From DASQDN01 sp963833675 (GTDB taxonomy: Bacteria > Acidobacteriota > Terriglobia > Bryobacterales > Bryobacteraceae), in contig CAWHYW010000013.1 of the NCBI GenBank assembly GCA_963833675.1, positions 179,305-243,304 on the forward strand: a stretch of 64,000 bases of DNA, given 5' to 3'. The notes beneath the pieces are model-generated. The model saw only the letters and a program-made list of their open reading frames with translations. It searched no databases and was not told where the DNA came from. Of this stretch, positions 20,631-38,537 are shown piece after piece. Within the stretch, counting starts at the first letter, position 1, and each line of letters opens with the position of its first letter. The position numbers and the translations under genes were made by a program.

Positions 20631-21641
20631 ATGTCCTCACTAAAACGTATGCAGAAACGCAAACTCGGAAAGAGCAACCTGGAAGTCTCAGCAATCGGCC
20701 TCGGCTGCATGGGAATGAGCTTCGGTTACGGTCCACCCAAAGACAAGCAGGAAATGATCTCGGTCCTTCGTGGAGCAGTCGACCTAGGCGTGACGTTCTT
20801 CGATACGGCTGAGGTCTACGGACCTTTCACGAATGAGGAACTCGTGGGTGAAGCTCTCGCTCCGGTCCGCGACCAGGTAGTGATCGCCACGAAGTTTGGG
20901 TTCAATATCGATCCCGAGACCGGTAAACAGGCGGGTCTGAACAGCCGCCCCGAGCACATCAAACAGGTCGCTGAGGCCTCGCTCAAACGATTGAAGACCG
21001 ATATCATCGATCTGTTCTATCAACATCGTGTCGACCCCGAGACGCCGATCGAAGACGTCGCGGGCGCAGTGAAGGACCTGATCCGGCAAGGCAAGGTCAA
21101 ACACTTCGGTCTGTCTGAAGCAGGAACGAACACGATTCGCCGTGCGCACGCCGTGCAGCCGGTCGCCGCACTCCAGAGCGAATATTCGATATGGTGGAGA
21201 GAGCCTGAGGCGCAAATCATTCCGACTCTCGAAGAACTCGGAGTCGGCTTTGTTCCGTTCAGCCCGCTTGGGAAGGGCTATCTGACAGGCAAAATCGACG
21301 AGAACACTAGCTTCGACAGCACCGACTTTCGCAACAGCGTACCGCGTTTCGCGCCGGAAGCTCGAAAGGCGAACCGCGCGTTGGTTGATTTGTTGGAAAG
21401 AATCGCTCAGCGTAAGAATGCGACACCAGCTCAAATAGCGCTTGCCTGGCTCCTGGCTCAGAAGCCTTGGATGGTTCCAATTCCAGGGACCACGAAACTG
21501 CATCGTCTCCAGGAGAACGTCGCCGCAGTCTCGATAGAGCTAAGCGAAAAAGATCTCCGCGATATTGAGAGCGCCGCATCTCAGATCACAATCGAAGGAG
21601 CCCGGTACCCCGAGAGCTCGCAGAGGATGATCGATCGCTAG
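20631..21641 (+). CDS. Aldo/keto reductase
   Basis: 336 residues, a full-length TIM-barrel oxidoreductase of the AKR superfamily. The catalytic tetrad is visible: Asp in FFDTAEVYG, Tyr in VYGPF, Lys in IATKFGFN and His in FYQHRVDP. NADPH-binding sequence near the C terminus is WMVPIPGTTKLHRLQEN. Opening RKLGKSNLEVSAIGLGCMGMSFGYG is that of the YghZ/AKR11-13-like group that acts on aldehydes such as methylglyoxal. AGGTG stands upstream of ATG 20631; the second ATG at 20649 is possible. It sits where rplK would be expected ahead of rplA, but has its own 3' spacing and is probably not part of the ribosomal operon. Confidence 0.9.
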   Translation: MSSLKRMQKRKLGKSNLEVSAIGLGCMGMSFGYGPPKDKQEMISVLRGAVDLGVTFFDTAEVYGPFTNEELVGEALAPVRDQVVIATKFGFNIDPETGKQAGLNSRPEHIKQVAEASLKRLKTDIIDLFYQHRVDPETPIEDVAGAVKDLIRQGKVKHFGLSEAGTNTIRRAHAVQPVAALQSEYSIWWREPEAQIIPTLEELGVGFVPFSPLGKGYLTGKIDENTSFDSTDFRNSVPRFAPEARKANRALVDLLERIAQRKNATPAQIALAWLLAQKPWMVPIPGTTKLHRLQENVAAVSIELSEKDLRDIESAASQITIEGARYPESSQRMIDR

Positions 21642-21662
21642 ACGGCAGTGTTTGGAGGCGCC

Positions 21663-21691
21663 TTGCGTCTCTCGGATCCCTCTGGTAGACT
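21663..21691 (+). promoter_or_regulatory. Sigma-70-type promoter for the rplA-rpoC operon
   Basis: TTGCGT (21663-21668) and TAGACT (21686-21691) are separated by exactly 17 bases. Transcription would begin near 21698 and leave a leader of about 120 bases before rplA. It is the best match in the gap between the aldo/keto reductase and rplA. Confidence 0.5.
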
Positions 21692-21697
21692 GAAGTC

Positions 21698-21820
21698 TCA
21701 GCCCACTCGTCAGTGGCGCGGCAGACTCGCGCAGAGTCGTCGGCAGCGTCCCTTGTCAATTATGGGAGGCGGAGGGGTCCATCGGACGCCTGAAGCCGTT
21801 TGTACCAGTAGAGGTTCTTA
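21698..21820 (+). promoter_or_regulatory. rplA mRNA leader with hairpin
   Basis: The stretch between the predicted start of transcription and rplA is structured. A perfect 5-bp stem GACTC/GAGTC with loop GCGCA lies at 21724-21738, followed by a G-rich stretch (GGGAGGCGGAGGGG) and then GTAGAGG before ATG. L1 and L10 of other bacteria repress their own operons by binding mRNA leaders; this may be such a site, but I could not match it to a known leader. Confidence 0.35.
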
Positions 21821-22534
21821 ATGAGTCAGAAATCAGGTAAGAAGTTTGCGGCTGCTGCCGCTCAGATCCAGGCGCGCCCCTACTCTCTCGATGAAGCCGT
21901 AGGTCTCGTTCAAAAAATTAAGTTCGCCAAGTTCGATGAAACCGTCGAGGTCCACATGCGCCTCGGGGTCGACCCCAAGCACGCCGACCAGATGGTGCGC
22001 GGGACAATCGTGCTGCCGAACGGACTCGGCCGGTCAAAAAAGGTGCTCGTGATCGCCGGAAGTCCTGACAAGATTCGGGAGGCGACCGAAGCCGGAGCAG
22101 ATTTCGCGGGCGGCGAAGAAATGGTCACCCGGATCATGTCGGAAGGCTGGATCGACTATGACGCCGTGATTGCCACTCCCGATATGATGCGGTCGGTCGG
22201 ACGGCTCGGCAAGGTTCTCGGCCCGCGTGGGTTGATGCCGAATCCGAAGACGGGAACGGTCACTACCGATGTGGTGAAAGCCATTCAGGAAACGAAGGCC
22301 GGTAAGGTCGAGTTCCGTGTCGACAAGACGGGCGTTATTCACGCTCCCCTGGGCAAAGTAAGCTTCGAGACCGGCAAGCTCATTGAAAACGCCAGCACGC
22401 TAATCGGTGCGGTGGTCCGTGCGAAGCCGGCAGCCGCTAAGGGCAAGTACGTCAAGAGCGCTACTTTGTGCTCCACGATGGGGCCGGGCGTTCCCCTCGA
22501 CGTTGCGGGTTTTAATCTGAAGGAAAAGGTTTAG
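21821..22534 (+). CDS. rplA: Large ribosomal subunit protein uL1
   Basis: 237 residues, the full length of bacterial L1. Typical sequence includes YSLDEAVGLVQKIKFAKFDETVEVHMRLGVDPK near the N terminus, the central VGRLGKVLGPRGLMPNPKTGTVT, and the C-terminal GKVSFETGKLIENASTLI. L1 forms the stalk that guides deacylated tRNA from the E site and is an autogenous translational repressor in E. coli. rplK, the usual preceding gene, is not here. The rplJ start is 20 bases downstream. Confidence 0.97.
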   Translation: MSQKSGKKFAAAAAQIQARPYSLDEAVGLVQKIKFAKFDETVEVHMRLGVDPKHADQMVRGTIVLPNGLGRSKKVLVIAGSPDKIREATEAGADFAGGEEMVTRIMSEGWIDYDAVIATPDMMRSVGRLGKVLGPRGLMPNPKTGTVTTDVVKAIQETKAGKVEFRVDKTGVIHAPLGKVSFETGKLIENASTLIGAVVRAKPAAAKGKYVKSATLCSTMGPGVPLDVAGFNLKEKV

Positions 22535-22554
22535 TTCGGGCCGGGGTATCCAAG

Positions 22555-23086
22555 ATGAAGAGCAGAGACGATAAAGCCAAAGATCTTGAAGCTTTGCGCA
22601 AGGAGCTCGAGCAGAGCCCGGCAATCTTCGTGGCTGGCTATGAAAAGATGACCGTCCAGCAGGATTACGAGTTACGCAAGACGGTTCGTGGCGCGGGCGG
22701 CAGCTACAAGGTCATCAAGAATAACATTGCAGAGAAGGCGTCTGAAGGGCCTGGCATCGAAAGACGTTTTCGGCGGCCTGAAAGGAATGACTTCCATCGC
22801 CTGGACGCAGGCCGATCCGGTAGCACTCGCTAAGGCGCTCACTAATTATGCGAAAACGAACCCGGCGTTCACGTTCAAGGCCGGCTTTGTGGAAGGTCGC
22901 GCGGTAGAAGTAAAGAATATCCAGGAACTGGCGAGCATGCCTTCGAAAGAAGAGCTGATTGCCAAGGTGATGTTCCTGATCAACTCTTCCGCGCAGCGAC
23001 TTGCGGTTTCGCTGGCTGGTGTTGCCCGAAACTTGGCGGTCGTTATCGATCAGGCGGGCAAAGAAGGCAAGTTCAAGGAAAGCTAA
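22555..23086 (+). CDS. rplJ: Large ribosomal subunit protein uL10 (one frameshift)
   Basis: Two frames together give 176 residues of L10, the base of the L7/L12 stalk. The first (from ATG 22555) has LEALRKELEQSPAIFVAGYEKMTVQQ and ELRKTVRGAGGSYKVIKNN; the second has DVFGGLKGMTSIAWTQADPVALAKAL and continues to the C-terminal helix that binds L7/L12 dimers. An extra A at about 22760-22762 (GAAAGAC) breaks the frame; with one A removed it reads GIEDVFGGL. An essential-class gene in this state argues strongly that the base is a sequence error. The reader should treat the gene as intact in the organism until shown otherwise. Confidence 0.92.
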
Positions 23087-23203
23087 GGTTTTGGTCGCGG
23101 GGGCCGGACTTCGATCGAGTCTGAAGCCGTCGCGAGCGGCAACGGGGAAGCGCCTCGCGCGCGACCATTCATTTTCAATAGATTAAGGGAGTTCAAAAAG
23201 ATC

Positions 23204-23590
23204 ATGGCGGATGTAAACGCGATTCTGGATCAGATCAAGGGCCTTACCCTCCTTGAGGCATCGCAGTTAGTGAAAGGCATTGAAGAAGCGTTTGGCGTTT
23301 CGGCGGCGGCTGCAGCAGTGGCGGCGGCTCCTGCGGCGGGCGGCGGCGCGGCAGCGGCGGCAGCTCCTGCTGAGGAAAAGACTGAGTTCACGGTCGTCCT
23401 CACCGCAGCCGGCGCTAACAAAATCAACGTCATCAAGGCGGTTCGCGAAGTTACCAGCCTCGGCCTGAAGGAAGCCAAGGATCTGGTGGATGGCGCGCCG
23501 AAGCCGATTAAGGAAGGCGTAACCAAGGACGAAGCCGAAAGCATCAAAAAGAAGTTCACCGACGCGGGCGCATCCGTCGAAGTGAAGTAG
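23204..23590 (+). CDS. rplL: Large ribosomal subunit protein bL12 (L7/L12)
   Basis: 128 residues. The N-terminal dimerisation helices (ILDQIKGLTLLEASQLVKGIEEAFG) are followed by an Ala/Gly-rich hinge and the globular C-terminal domain (EFTVVLTAAGANKINVIKAVREV, then LGLKEAKDLVDGAPKPIKEGV) that recruits translation factors. AGGGAG precedes ATG 23204. A strong hairpin stands 17 bases after the stop and probably sets the ratio of L12 to RNA polymerase message. Confidence 0.97.
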   Translation: MADVNAILDQIKGLTLLEASQLVKGIEEAFGVSAAAAAVAAAPAAGGGAAAAAAPAEEKTEFTVVLTAAGANKINVIKAVREVTSLGLKEAKDLVDGAPKPIKEGVTKDEAESIKKKFTDAGASVEVK

Positions 23591-23606
23591 TTTCTGCAAT
23601 TTACAG

Positions 23607-23644
23607 CGCCTGAGCCGTCGCGCGACAACCAATCGGCTCAGGCG
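23607..23644 (+). terminator. Hairpin after rplL (attenuator or processing site)
   Basis: Perfect 11-bp inverted repeat CGCCTGAGCCG / CGGCTCAGGCG (23607-23617 and 23634-23644) with a 16-base loop. The tail after it (TTCCTGCCC) is only weakly U-rich, so partial termination or RNase III-type processing is more likely than full termination. E. coli has an attenuator at the same place. Confidence 0.6.
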
Positions 23645-24098
23645 TTCCTGCCCTTACGCCCGTCTTATGAAGTGTTTGCGAAAGGCGAGGCGCGAAAGTT
23701 TGCCGTTCACCGCCCTTCGGCGCAATGAAAGCGCCGGCGGGGATGCCGAGTCTTGTCAGCCCGGCTGCCATTCCCTTTGACGGAGGTGGATCGCTATGTT
23801 ACATTATGTTATAGCTGGAGACGTCTCGGATCAATCTGCCCGTGATTTTCATTTCCCGCTGTTTCGTGTGCAGTTTTCTCAAGGCTGCGCACCGTTTCGC
23901 CCTGCGCATTTTCTGCTCGGGCGATGTGTACCTATTCCAATTCGAACCTTCAGCGCAACCAGTCAGTCAGCAGATTTATTTTCTAACCATGCCGGGGCCG
24001 CAAGTCCGGCATTGGGTTCGTTTCGCGAAATTCAACGCGAACATAGCCGGCAGAGCGTGATGCTCTGATCCGGTGCGAGTCACCAGGAGTGGATAAAA
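23645..24098 (+). other. rplL-rpoB spacer, 454 bases
   Basis: No convincing gene: a 90-codon plus-strand frame (23796-24068) lacks any domain and its sequence is not protein-like. The spacer holds a second small hairpin at 23718-23736 (CGGCGC/GCGCCG, seven-base loop). It ends with CCAGGAGTGG, the ribosome-binding site of rpoB. A separate rpoB promoter may lie in the AT-rich part around 23800-23970, but I could not pick one with confidence. Confidence 0.4.
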
Positions 24099-28406
<4,308 letters not shown>

Positions 28407-28410
28407 GGAA

Positions 28411-28549
28411 TGAGGAGTCAGAATACAGGAGACAGAAGACAGAATTCCGAGGTCTCCTGTATTCAGGCCGAATATAAGTGGTGGACAGAACGGAGGTCAA
28501 AATATTGTGGCTCCTGTCTCCTGTCTTCTGTTTTCTGTTCTTCTGACTT
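28411..28549 (+). repeat. Inverted-repeat element between rpoB and rpoC
   Basis: The core is a perfect 13-bp inverted repeat, GAATACAGGAGAC at 28421-28433 and GTCTCCTGTATTC at 28452-28464, with an 18-base spacer. A purine-rich run made of CAGGAGACAGAAGACAG-type units at 28414-28443 is answered by a pyrimidine-rich run of TCCTGTCTCCTGTCTTCTG-type units at 28511-28549, its diverged reverse complement. The whole segment can fold into a long hairpin. It resembles the GGAGTCAGAAGACAG-type dispersed intergenic repeats I recall from some large bacterial genomes. Confidence 0.75.
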
Positions 28550-28564
28550 CACAGAGGTTTTATT

Positions 28565-32791
<4,227 letters not shown>

Positions 32792-32795
32792 CGTT

Positions 32796-33164
32796 TCAAC
32801 TCAGTTCAGAAACGGAAGGCCCTGGGCTTAGGCTCGGGGCCTTCCGCATTTCGGGAATCTTATCGTAGACCACGATATCGTTGAACTCTACGCCCAGACG
32901 GAAATTCCCGCTGCGGCTCCGGGTGCAATATCGTACGTTTGCGTGTCCCGGAATTAAGAGGTTGGGAATCTTGCTGCGAATTGCTATGTACGCTCGCACC
33001 GGAATTGAGTTGGGAGATTCGAATCCCATCCCGTGCGCGCTGATGTCTAGACACCGCGCTGCAGCATAAGCGTATCCGCCGGAATTGGAGTCCCATGCAA
33101 TCTGAATTGACCCGGATAACGGGTATCGCTCATCTCGGCGCGTATGTGAGAAACTCCCGATCAC
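32796..33164 (-). CDS. PilZ-domain protein
   Basis: 122 residues from GTG 33164. It has the two c-di-GMP motifs of PilZ: RRDERYPL (RxxxR) near residues 9-16 and DISAHGMGFES (D/NxSxxG) near residues 40-50, with FRLGVEFND as the closing strand. A stand-alone PilZ domain usually acts as a c-di-GMP receptor that changes motility or surface-polymer output. The last codons run through the terminator hairpin of rpoC, and the two stop codons are only four bases apart. A C-terminal tail of low complexity (LSPGPSVSELS) is thus partly dictated by that hairpin. Confidence 0.8.
   Translation of the reverse strand: MIGSFSHTRRDERYPLSGSIQIAWDSNSGGYAYAAARCLDISAHGMGFESPNSIPVRAYIAIRSKIPNLLIPGHANVRYCTRSRSGNFRLGVEFNDIVVYDKIPEMRKAPSLSPGPSVSELS
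32814..32845 (+). terminator. Probable rpoC transcription terminator
   Basis: Perfect 9-bp stem GGAAGGCCC/GGGCCTTCC (32814-32822 and 32837-32845) with a 14-base loop, 22 bases after rpoC. The following tail GCATTTCGG is weak in T. The hairpin lies inside the 3' end of the PilZ gene on the other strand. Confidence 0.55.
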
Positions 33165-33210
33165 GACCTAAGTGTGCTCCGGTAAAGACCTTAGGTCAAG
33201 GTTCAAAAGC

Positions 33211-33227
33211 GCCTTAGTCCTAGGGGG

Positions 33228-33233
<6 letters not shown>
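33211..33233 (-). terminator. Possible metY terminator
   Basis: On the minus strand GCTTAG (33233-33228) pairs with CTAAGGC (33217-33211), with a short C/A-rich loop, then GCTTTTGAACC. The metY stop codon is part of the stem. A weak stem of six pairs, so only tentative. Confidence 0.35.
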
Positions 33234-34541
<1,308 letters not shown>

Positions 34542-34583
34542 TGATGGTTATGGTAGCAATTTGCGATTGGATACCATGAGTGG

Positions 34584-36651
34584 GTGCGTTTGCTGGCTCT
34601 CTCTCTGTTCTGTGCTGCGCTTCCGCTTGGCGCGCAGTCTGACCCTGTAATGCAGTTCTCGAGGCAAGTCCCGAAAGCGGAGTTCCTGCATGTGATTTCC
34701 GATGGTCAGGGCGATGTCTTCGCAGTCGGCCGCTCGAAGGATGGCACGTTCCCGGTTTCACGCACGGCATACCAGACGCGCTTCGGAGGCGGCTTCGACG
34801 TCGTGATTGCCAAATTCCGCGGCTCCGACGGCGAGATGCTGGCCGCGACGTTCCTCGGTGGAAATGGCGACGATGTTCCCACCGGCATGGCGCTCGATTC
34901 GCAAGGGCTTCGTCTATGTTACCGGCACAACGCAATCGACGAACTTCCCGACGACGGAGGGAGCATTTCAAAAGACTGCCCGAACAAACGTTACCAACGG
35001 ATTCGTCAGCAAGTTCAATAACAACTTTTCTGCCGCGACCTTCTCAACGTACTTCGGTGGCAATGGCTCGACGCGAATCGCGGCTATTGCTGCCGACCGG
35101 CTTGGGAATGCCTACGTAACGGGAATGACTGACGCGACGAACTTTCCAACCACTTCGACGGCGTATAAGCCGACAGCCGGCGGTGGCGCATTCTTTTTCT
35201 CCAAGTTAAGCGCGACTGGGACGTCTCTCATTGCTTCCACCTTTGTCGGAACTGGATCGCCGGTGGCCATTGCCGCCGACGTCAATGGAAATGCGGTGAT
35301 CGCCGGGAATGTAAGCAGTTCGGCCTACCCGGTCACATTTGATGCTGCGCAATCAGCACTGAAGGGAAGCTCCGATCTGTTCCTCACTAAGATCAATGCG
35401 CTTGCCACCGCTCTGCAGTACTCGACGTACCTTGGCGGACCTGCGAATGATCAAGCGTCGGGAATGACGCTCGATGCTGCGGGAAATGTGTACATCGGCG
35501 GCGTGACCTACTCGACCAGTTTCCCGGGGACCACCGAGGCGCTGGGCGAAGTGGGAACTGGCTTCGTTTTGAAAATTGCCCCCTCCGGGCTTTCATGGAC
35601 ACGACCTTTACGAGCGAACGCGCTTACCTCAATCAGCACCGTTGAGGTAGACGCGAAAGGGAATGTGCTTGCTGCCGGCACAACGAACGCAACTCATTTC
35701 CCAACGACCCCAGGAGCGTACCGCCGGTGTGTCCCGCCGGAAGCCGCGGGAGGCGCTTCTCCGGTTTACGTACGTTTGGGACCGGACGGGTCACTGAAGT
35801 ATTCGACATATCTCTCTGAAGTTCTGGGCGGTCCACGCTGGGCAGCCACATTGCCCGCGGGCGACCTATTCACGGTTAGCCGTCTTCAAACGGCATTCGA
35901 GCAGGCGCCCAACATCTTCCGTCGATATCTGTTTGAGGCTTCGCCACCGTTTAGGTTGGACTGCGTGATCAACGCCGCTTCGTACCGAACAACCTCGGTA
36001 TCACCGGGGATGATCGTGACCTTGTTCGGGAAGGGCATGGGACCAGTGGAGGGTGTGACTGCGACTCTCGAAAACGACAGAGTTCCGACATCCGTGGCTG
36101 GTGTTCGTGTCTTGTTCGACGGCATTCCCGCGCCGCTTCTCTACGTTCGTGAGGATCAGATCAACGCTGTAGTTCCATTCGCCGTTGCGAGCGCCGCCAG
36201 TGTGCAGGTACGCGTCGAATACCAGGGACGACCTGTAAATTCACTGACACTGCCGGTTCGCCCGACCGATCCGGGAATATTTCGTATTGGCAGCACCGAA
36301 TTCGGCGCGATTCTGAATCAGGACAACACGCTAAACACCCCGGAGAATCCTGCCGCGCGAGGGTCCATCGTTACTTTTTGGACAACCGGCATGGGCGTTT
36401 TCGATAGCACGTATGAAGATGGATCGATCATTGGAGAAAATGCCTCCTCCCTGCGTTTGCCGGTTCAAGTAAGTCTCTCCGGTCAGGATAGCCAAGTTCT
36501 TTATTCGGGCGCGTCGCCCGGTATGGTCGCTGGAGTCGCTCAGTTGAACGTTCGCGTGCCTGGAAATGCTCGGGTCTCCTCGCGCGTATCGATCGCTCTG
36601 ACCGTGGGGACGACAACTGTCATCGACTCGGCTTATGTGTCGGTGAAATAG
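34584..36651 (+). CDS. Secreted beta-propeller (SBBP) protein with TIGR03437 C-terminal domain (one frameshift)
   Basis: About 688 codons in two frames. GTG 34584 starts a signal peptide (RLLALSLFCAALPLGAQ). From there to about residue 440 come repeats of the type AYVTGMTDATNFPTT, NVYIGGVTYSTSFPGT and NVLAAGTTNATHFPTT, with phrases such as QYSTYLGG and KYSTYLSE, i.e. the SBBP propeller repeat. The C-terminal 220 residues (VINAASYRTTSVSPGMIVTLFGKGMGP) carry the domain common to Solibacter paralogues. An extra G near 34905 shifts the frame; without it the sequence reads DSQGFVYVTGTTQSTNFPTT. Function is unknown; such proteins are probably extracellular or cell-surface. Confidence 0.8.
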
Positions 36652-36671
36652 TGTTAAGTGGATTTTACATC

Positions 36672-36693
36672 CGGGATGCTAACCGGCATCCCG
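36672..36693 (+). terminator. Hairpin after the SBBP/TIGR03437 gene
   Basis: CGGGATGC/GCATCCCG stem (36672-36679 and 36686-36693), six-base loop, 20 bases after the stop. The tail TCGCCGACGTTTTATAG has a T run only ten bases on, so it is a moderate terminator candidate. Confidence 0.45.
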
Positions 36694-36738
36694 TCGCCGA
36701 CGTTTTATAGGTAACCGTCCATCCGGACACAACCCCTC

Positions 36739-36762
36739 GAGCGCGTGCTACGGTACGCGCTC
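36739..36762 (-). terminator. Hairpin after the coiled-coil methyltransferase gene
   Basis: Perfect 8-bp stem GAGCGCGT/ACGCGCTC (36739-36746 and 36755-36762), eight-base loop, a few bases beyond the minus-strand stop at 36770. It would close the minus-strand cluster 36770-42954. No T tail on that strand. Confidence 0.4.
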
Positions 36763-36769
36763 ACCCCTT

Positions 36770-38152
36770 TCAAAGCTTGCGGCCGGTAATGGCGTAATCG
36801 AGGCTGCCGAAAAATTTAGACTGTACGTCTGCCGGTAAGCTCGCCAATTCGGGCATCGTGTCGGCGGCCGGAAATCGGCGATGCACCTCGATATTTCCAA
36901 GCCCGAACTCTTCGAAGTAAAAACTCAACAAAGCGGGAGGGACTGGACGAGTGTGCGTGGGGTCAATGTAGAAATGTGTCGCGAAGATCGCGAGGCACTC
37001 CGGATTAGGAGTTTCGATCGCCAGTACACCGCCCGGTTTCAATCGCGACGCGCAGAGTTTGATCATTCGCGGGAGTTGCTCCGGCGGTAGGTGCTCCACG
37101 AGCTGGGCCGCAAAGATGCCATCGAACGGAGCGCCCGAATCATTTGAAAGATAGGGGAACAGGTCAGCGACCTCAGCCGACAATCCCTTTGCCCGACACA
37201 GCTCGACGGACTCGGCATCAAGATCGATGCCGTGAGCAGGAACAGAGACTTCATGCATCAATTCCAGGAACTCACCGCGGCCACACCCGATGTCAAGCAC
37301 TGATGCGCAGTCCTGGAAATAAGGAAAATAAAAGCGCTGACCTTCTTTGACGTATTCTTCAGAACCGCGAAATCTTTCCGCAAATCGCGGATAATCGAAC
37401 TCTGCAAACTCCTGTCGAGTGGATGTTTGTTCGCCTGCGACGGGCGTAGCTTGCGATCGCTGGCGAATTACCCTGAGCTCGTAATGGATCATCCGCTCGT
37501 ATTCCAAACGAATCTGCTTCAGATCAGCCCAAAGTTGTTGCTGGATATTTTTGTTCGACCGTTCCAGGGAGCTGAGATAGTCGGCGTGCTGGGCGCGCAA
37601 ATTGTCGCGGAAACCCGCATCCATGTTGAGCAGCTTGTGATCGAATGATGCATTAAGGTCCGCGATGCCGCGCAGGAAGTGCGCTTCGTTCTGCATCAAC
37701 CGCTTCTCCCAGCTTTCCCTCCACTGAATCCAATGGACCCGAATGTCTTTCAACTCGGCTGCTTCGGCGCGGAGTTCCTGCGAACTTACGCCCAGCGCCG
37801 CCAATGACTGATTCACCTCGTTTAAGGCCTGGAGTACCGCATCGATCGCGTTTACTGTGGACCTGTTGAATTCAACCTGATCGCGCACGAACCAGGAAAG
37901 AGCGCGGCTGACATTCCGCTTCGTTCCCTGAATGAGGTCGTTCAAAAAGCCGGATGGCCGCGGGTTCACTGTGCCGATCGCTGCGACTTTTGCTTCGGCT
38001 GCATCCCGCGCGTGGAGGATCGGCATCAGGTCGGGTAAGGGGATCTTGAGCCCTGCCGTTTCGCCTTCCGGATAGCGCGAACGAACACGTTCGCGTATCT
38101 CGCGCACGATCGCTGTCAGTTCGTCTGCTCTCTGATCAGACACCGTAGCCAC
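36770..38152 (-). CDS. Class I SAM-dependent methyltransferase with N-terminal coiled coil
   Basis: About 460 residues from GTG 38152, which has GGAG eight bases upstream. The frame is open to 38239, but that would overlap queF by 104 bases, so the later start is preferred. Residues 1-260 form a helical, probably coiled-coil stalk with little hydrophobic character (for example LEALNEVNQSLAALG-like heptads and NIQQQLWADLKQIRLEYERM). The C-terminal 210 residues are a Rossmann methyltransferase: SVLDIGCGRGEFLELMHE (motif I), GIDLDAESVELCRAKG (motif II), FDGIFAAQLVEHLPPEQLP. Such enzymes often modify glycan or lipid intermediates; the substrate is unknown. It ends the minus-strand run. Confidence 0.75.
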   Translation of the reverse strand: MATVSDQRADELTAIVREIRERVRSRYPEGETAGLKIPLPDLMPILHARDAAEAKVAAIGTVNPRPSGFLNDLIQGTKRNVSRALSWFVRDQVEFNRSTVNAIDAVLQALNEVNQSLAALGVSSQELRAEAAELKDIRVHWIQWRESWEKRLMQNEAHFLRGIADLNASFDHKLLNMDAGFRDNLRAQHADYLSSLERSNKNIQQQLWADLKQIRLEYERMIHYELRVIRQRSQATPVAGEQTSTRQEFAEFDYPRFAERFRGSEEYVKEGQRFYFPYFQDCASVLDIGCGRGEFLELMHEVSVPAHGIDLDAESVELCRAKGLSAEVADLFPYLSNDSGAPFDGIFAAQLVEHLPPEQLPRMIKLCASRLKPGGVLAIETPNPECLAIFATHFYIDPTHTRPVPPALLSFYFEEFGLGNIEVHRRFPAADTMPELASLPADVQSKFFGSLDYAITGRKL

Positions 38153-38537
38153 TTTCTCTGCTCCAACTTGCTCTGATCTTGGATTGAATGCCACCGCGGG
38201 GAGTGAAATCGCCGACAATCGTCGCCCGGATCGGTTCACACGCGTTAACCACGTCTCGCAGGAAGCGATTGATCACATTCTCATAGAAGATGCCGAGATT
38301 GCGATATTCGAGCGTGTACATCTTCAATGATTTCAACTCCAAACATTTTTTATCTGGAACATAGCTAAGCGTGAGTTTACCGAAGTCGGGCAATCCGGTC
38401 TTCGGACAGACTGAAGTGAACTCCGGCAGCACGATCTCGATCTCATATCCGGGATAAGTATTGGGCCACGTTTCAATCTCCGGAAGAACCGCATCGATTC
38501 CTGCTACGGCTTGCTCGTCGGTGTACTCACGCTTCAT
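38136..38537 (-). CDS. queF: NADPH-dependent 7-cyano-7-deazaguanine (preQ0) reductase
   Basis: 133 residues, the short unimodular type. The catalytic Cys is C44 in TSVCPKTGLPD, with D51 as proton relay, and the family motif is ELKSLKMY at about 67-74; FTPRGG near the C terminus is also conserved. It reduces preQ0 to preQ1 in queuosine synthesis. Start ATG 38537 overlaps the stop of the upstream TIGR00300 gene by four bases. The last 10-15 residues (SWSRESGYGV) differ from typical QueF ends and overlap the methyltransferase start. No other queuosine genes are nearby. Confidence 0.93.
   Translation of the reverse strand: MKREYTDEQAVAGIDAVLPEIETWPNTYPGYEIEIVLPEFTSVCPKTGLPDFGKLTLSYVPDKKCLELKSLKMYTLEYRNLGIFYENVINRFLRDVVNACEPIRATIVGDFTPRGGIQSKIRASWSRESGYGV

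Noticed and set aside
20470..20736. 88-codon minus-strand frame upstream of the aldo/keto reductase
   Set aside because: No domain and it overlaps the reductase start; no start signal.
23290..23370. GC-rich repeat in rplL
   Set aside because: It is the normal Ala/Gly hinge of L7/L12.
23796..24068. 90-codon open frame in the rplL-rpoB gap
   Set aside because: No domain, no ribosome-binding site, and composition unlike a protein; the gap is better explained as regulatory spacer.
38153..38239. Upstream extension of the coiled-coil methyltransferase
   Set aside because: Would overlap queF by 104 bases; a GTG at 38152 with GGAG is a better start.
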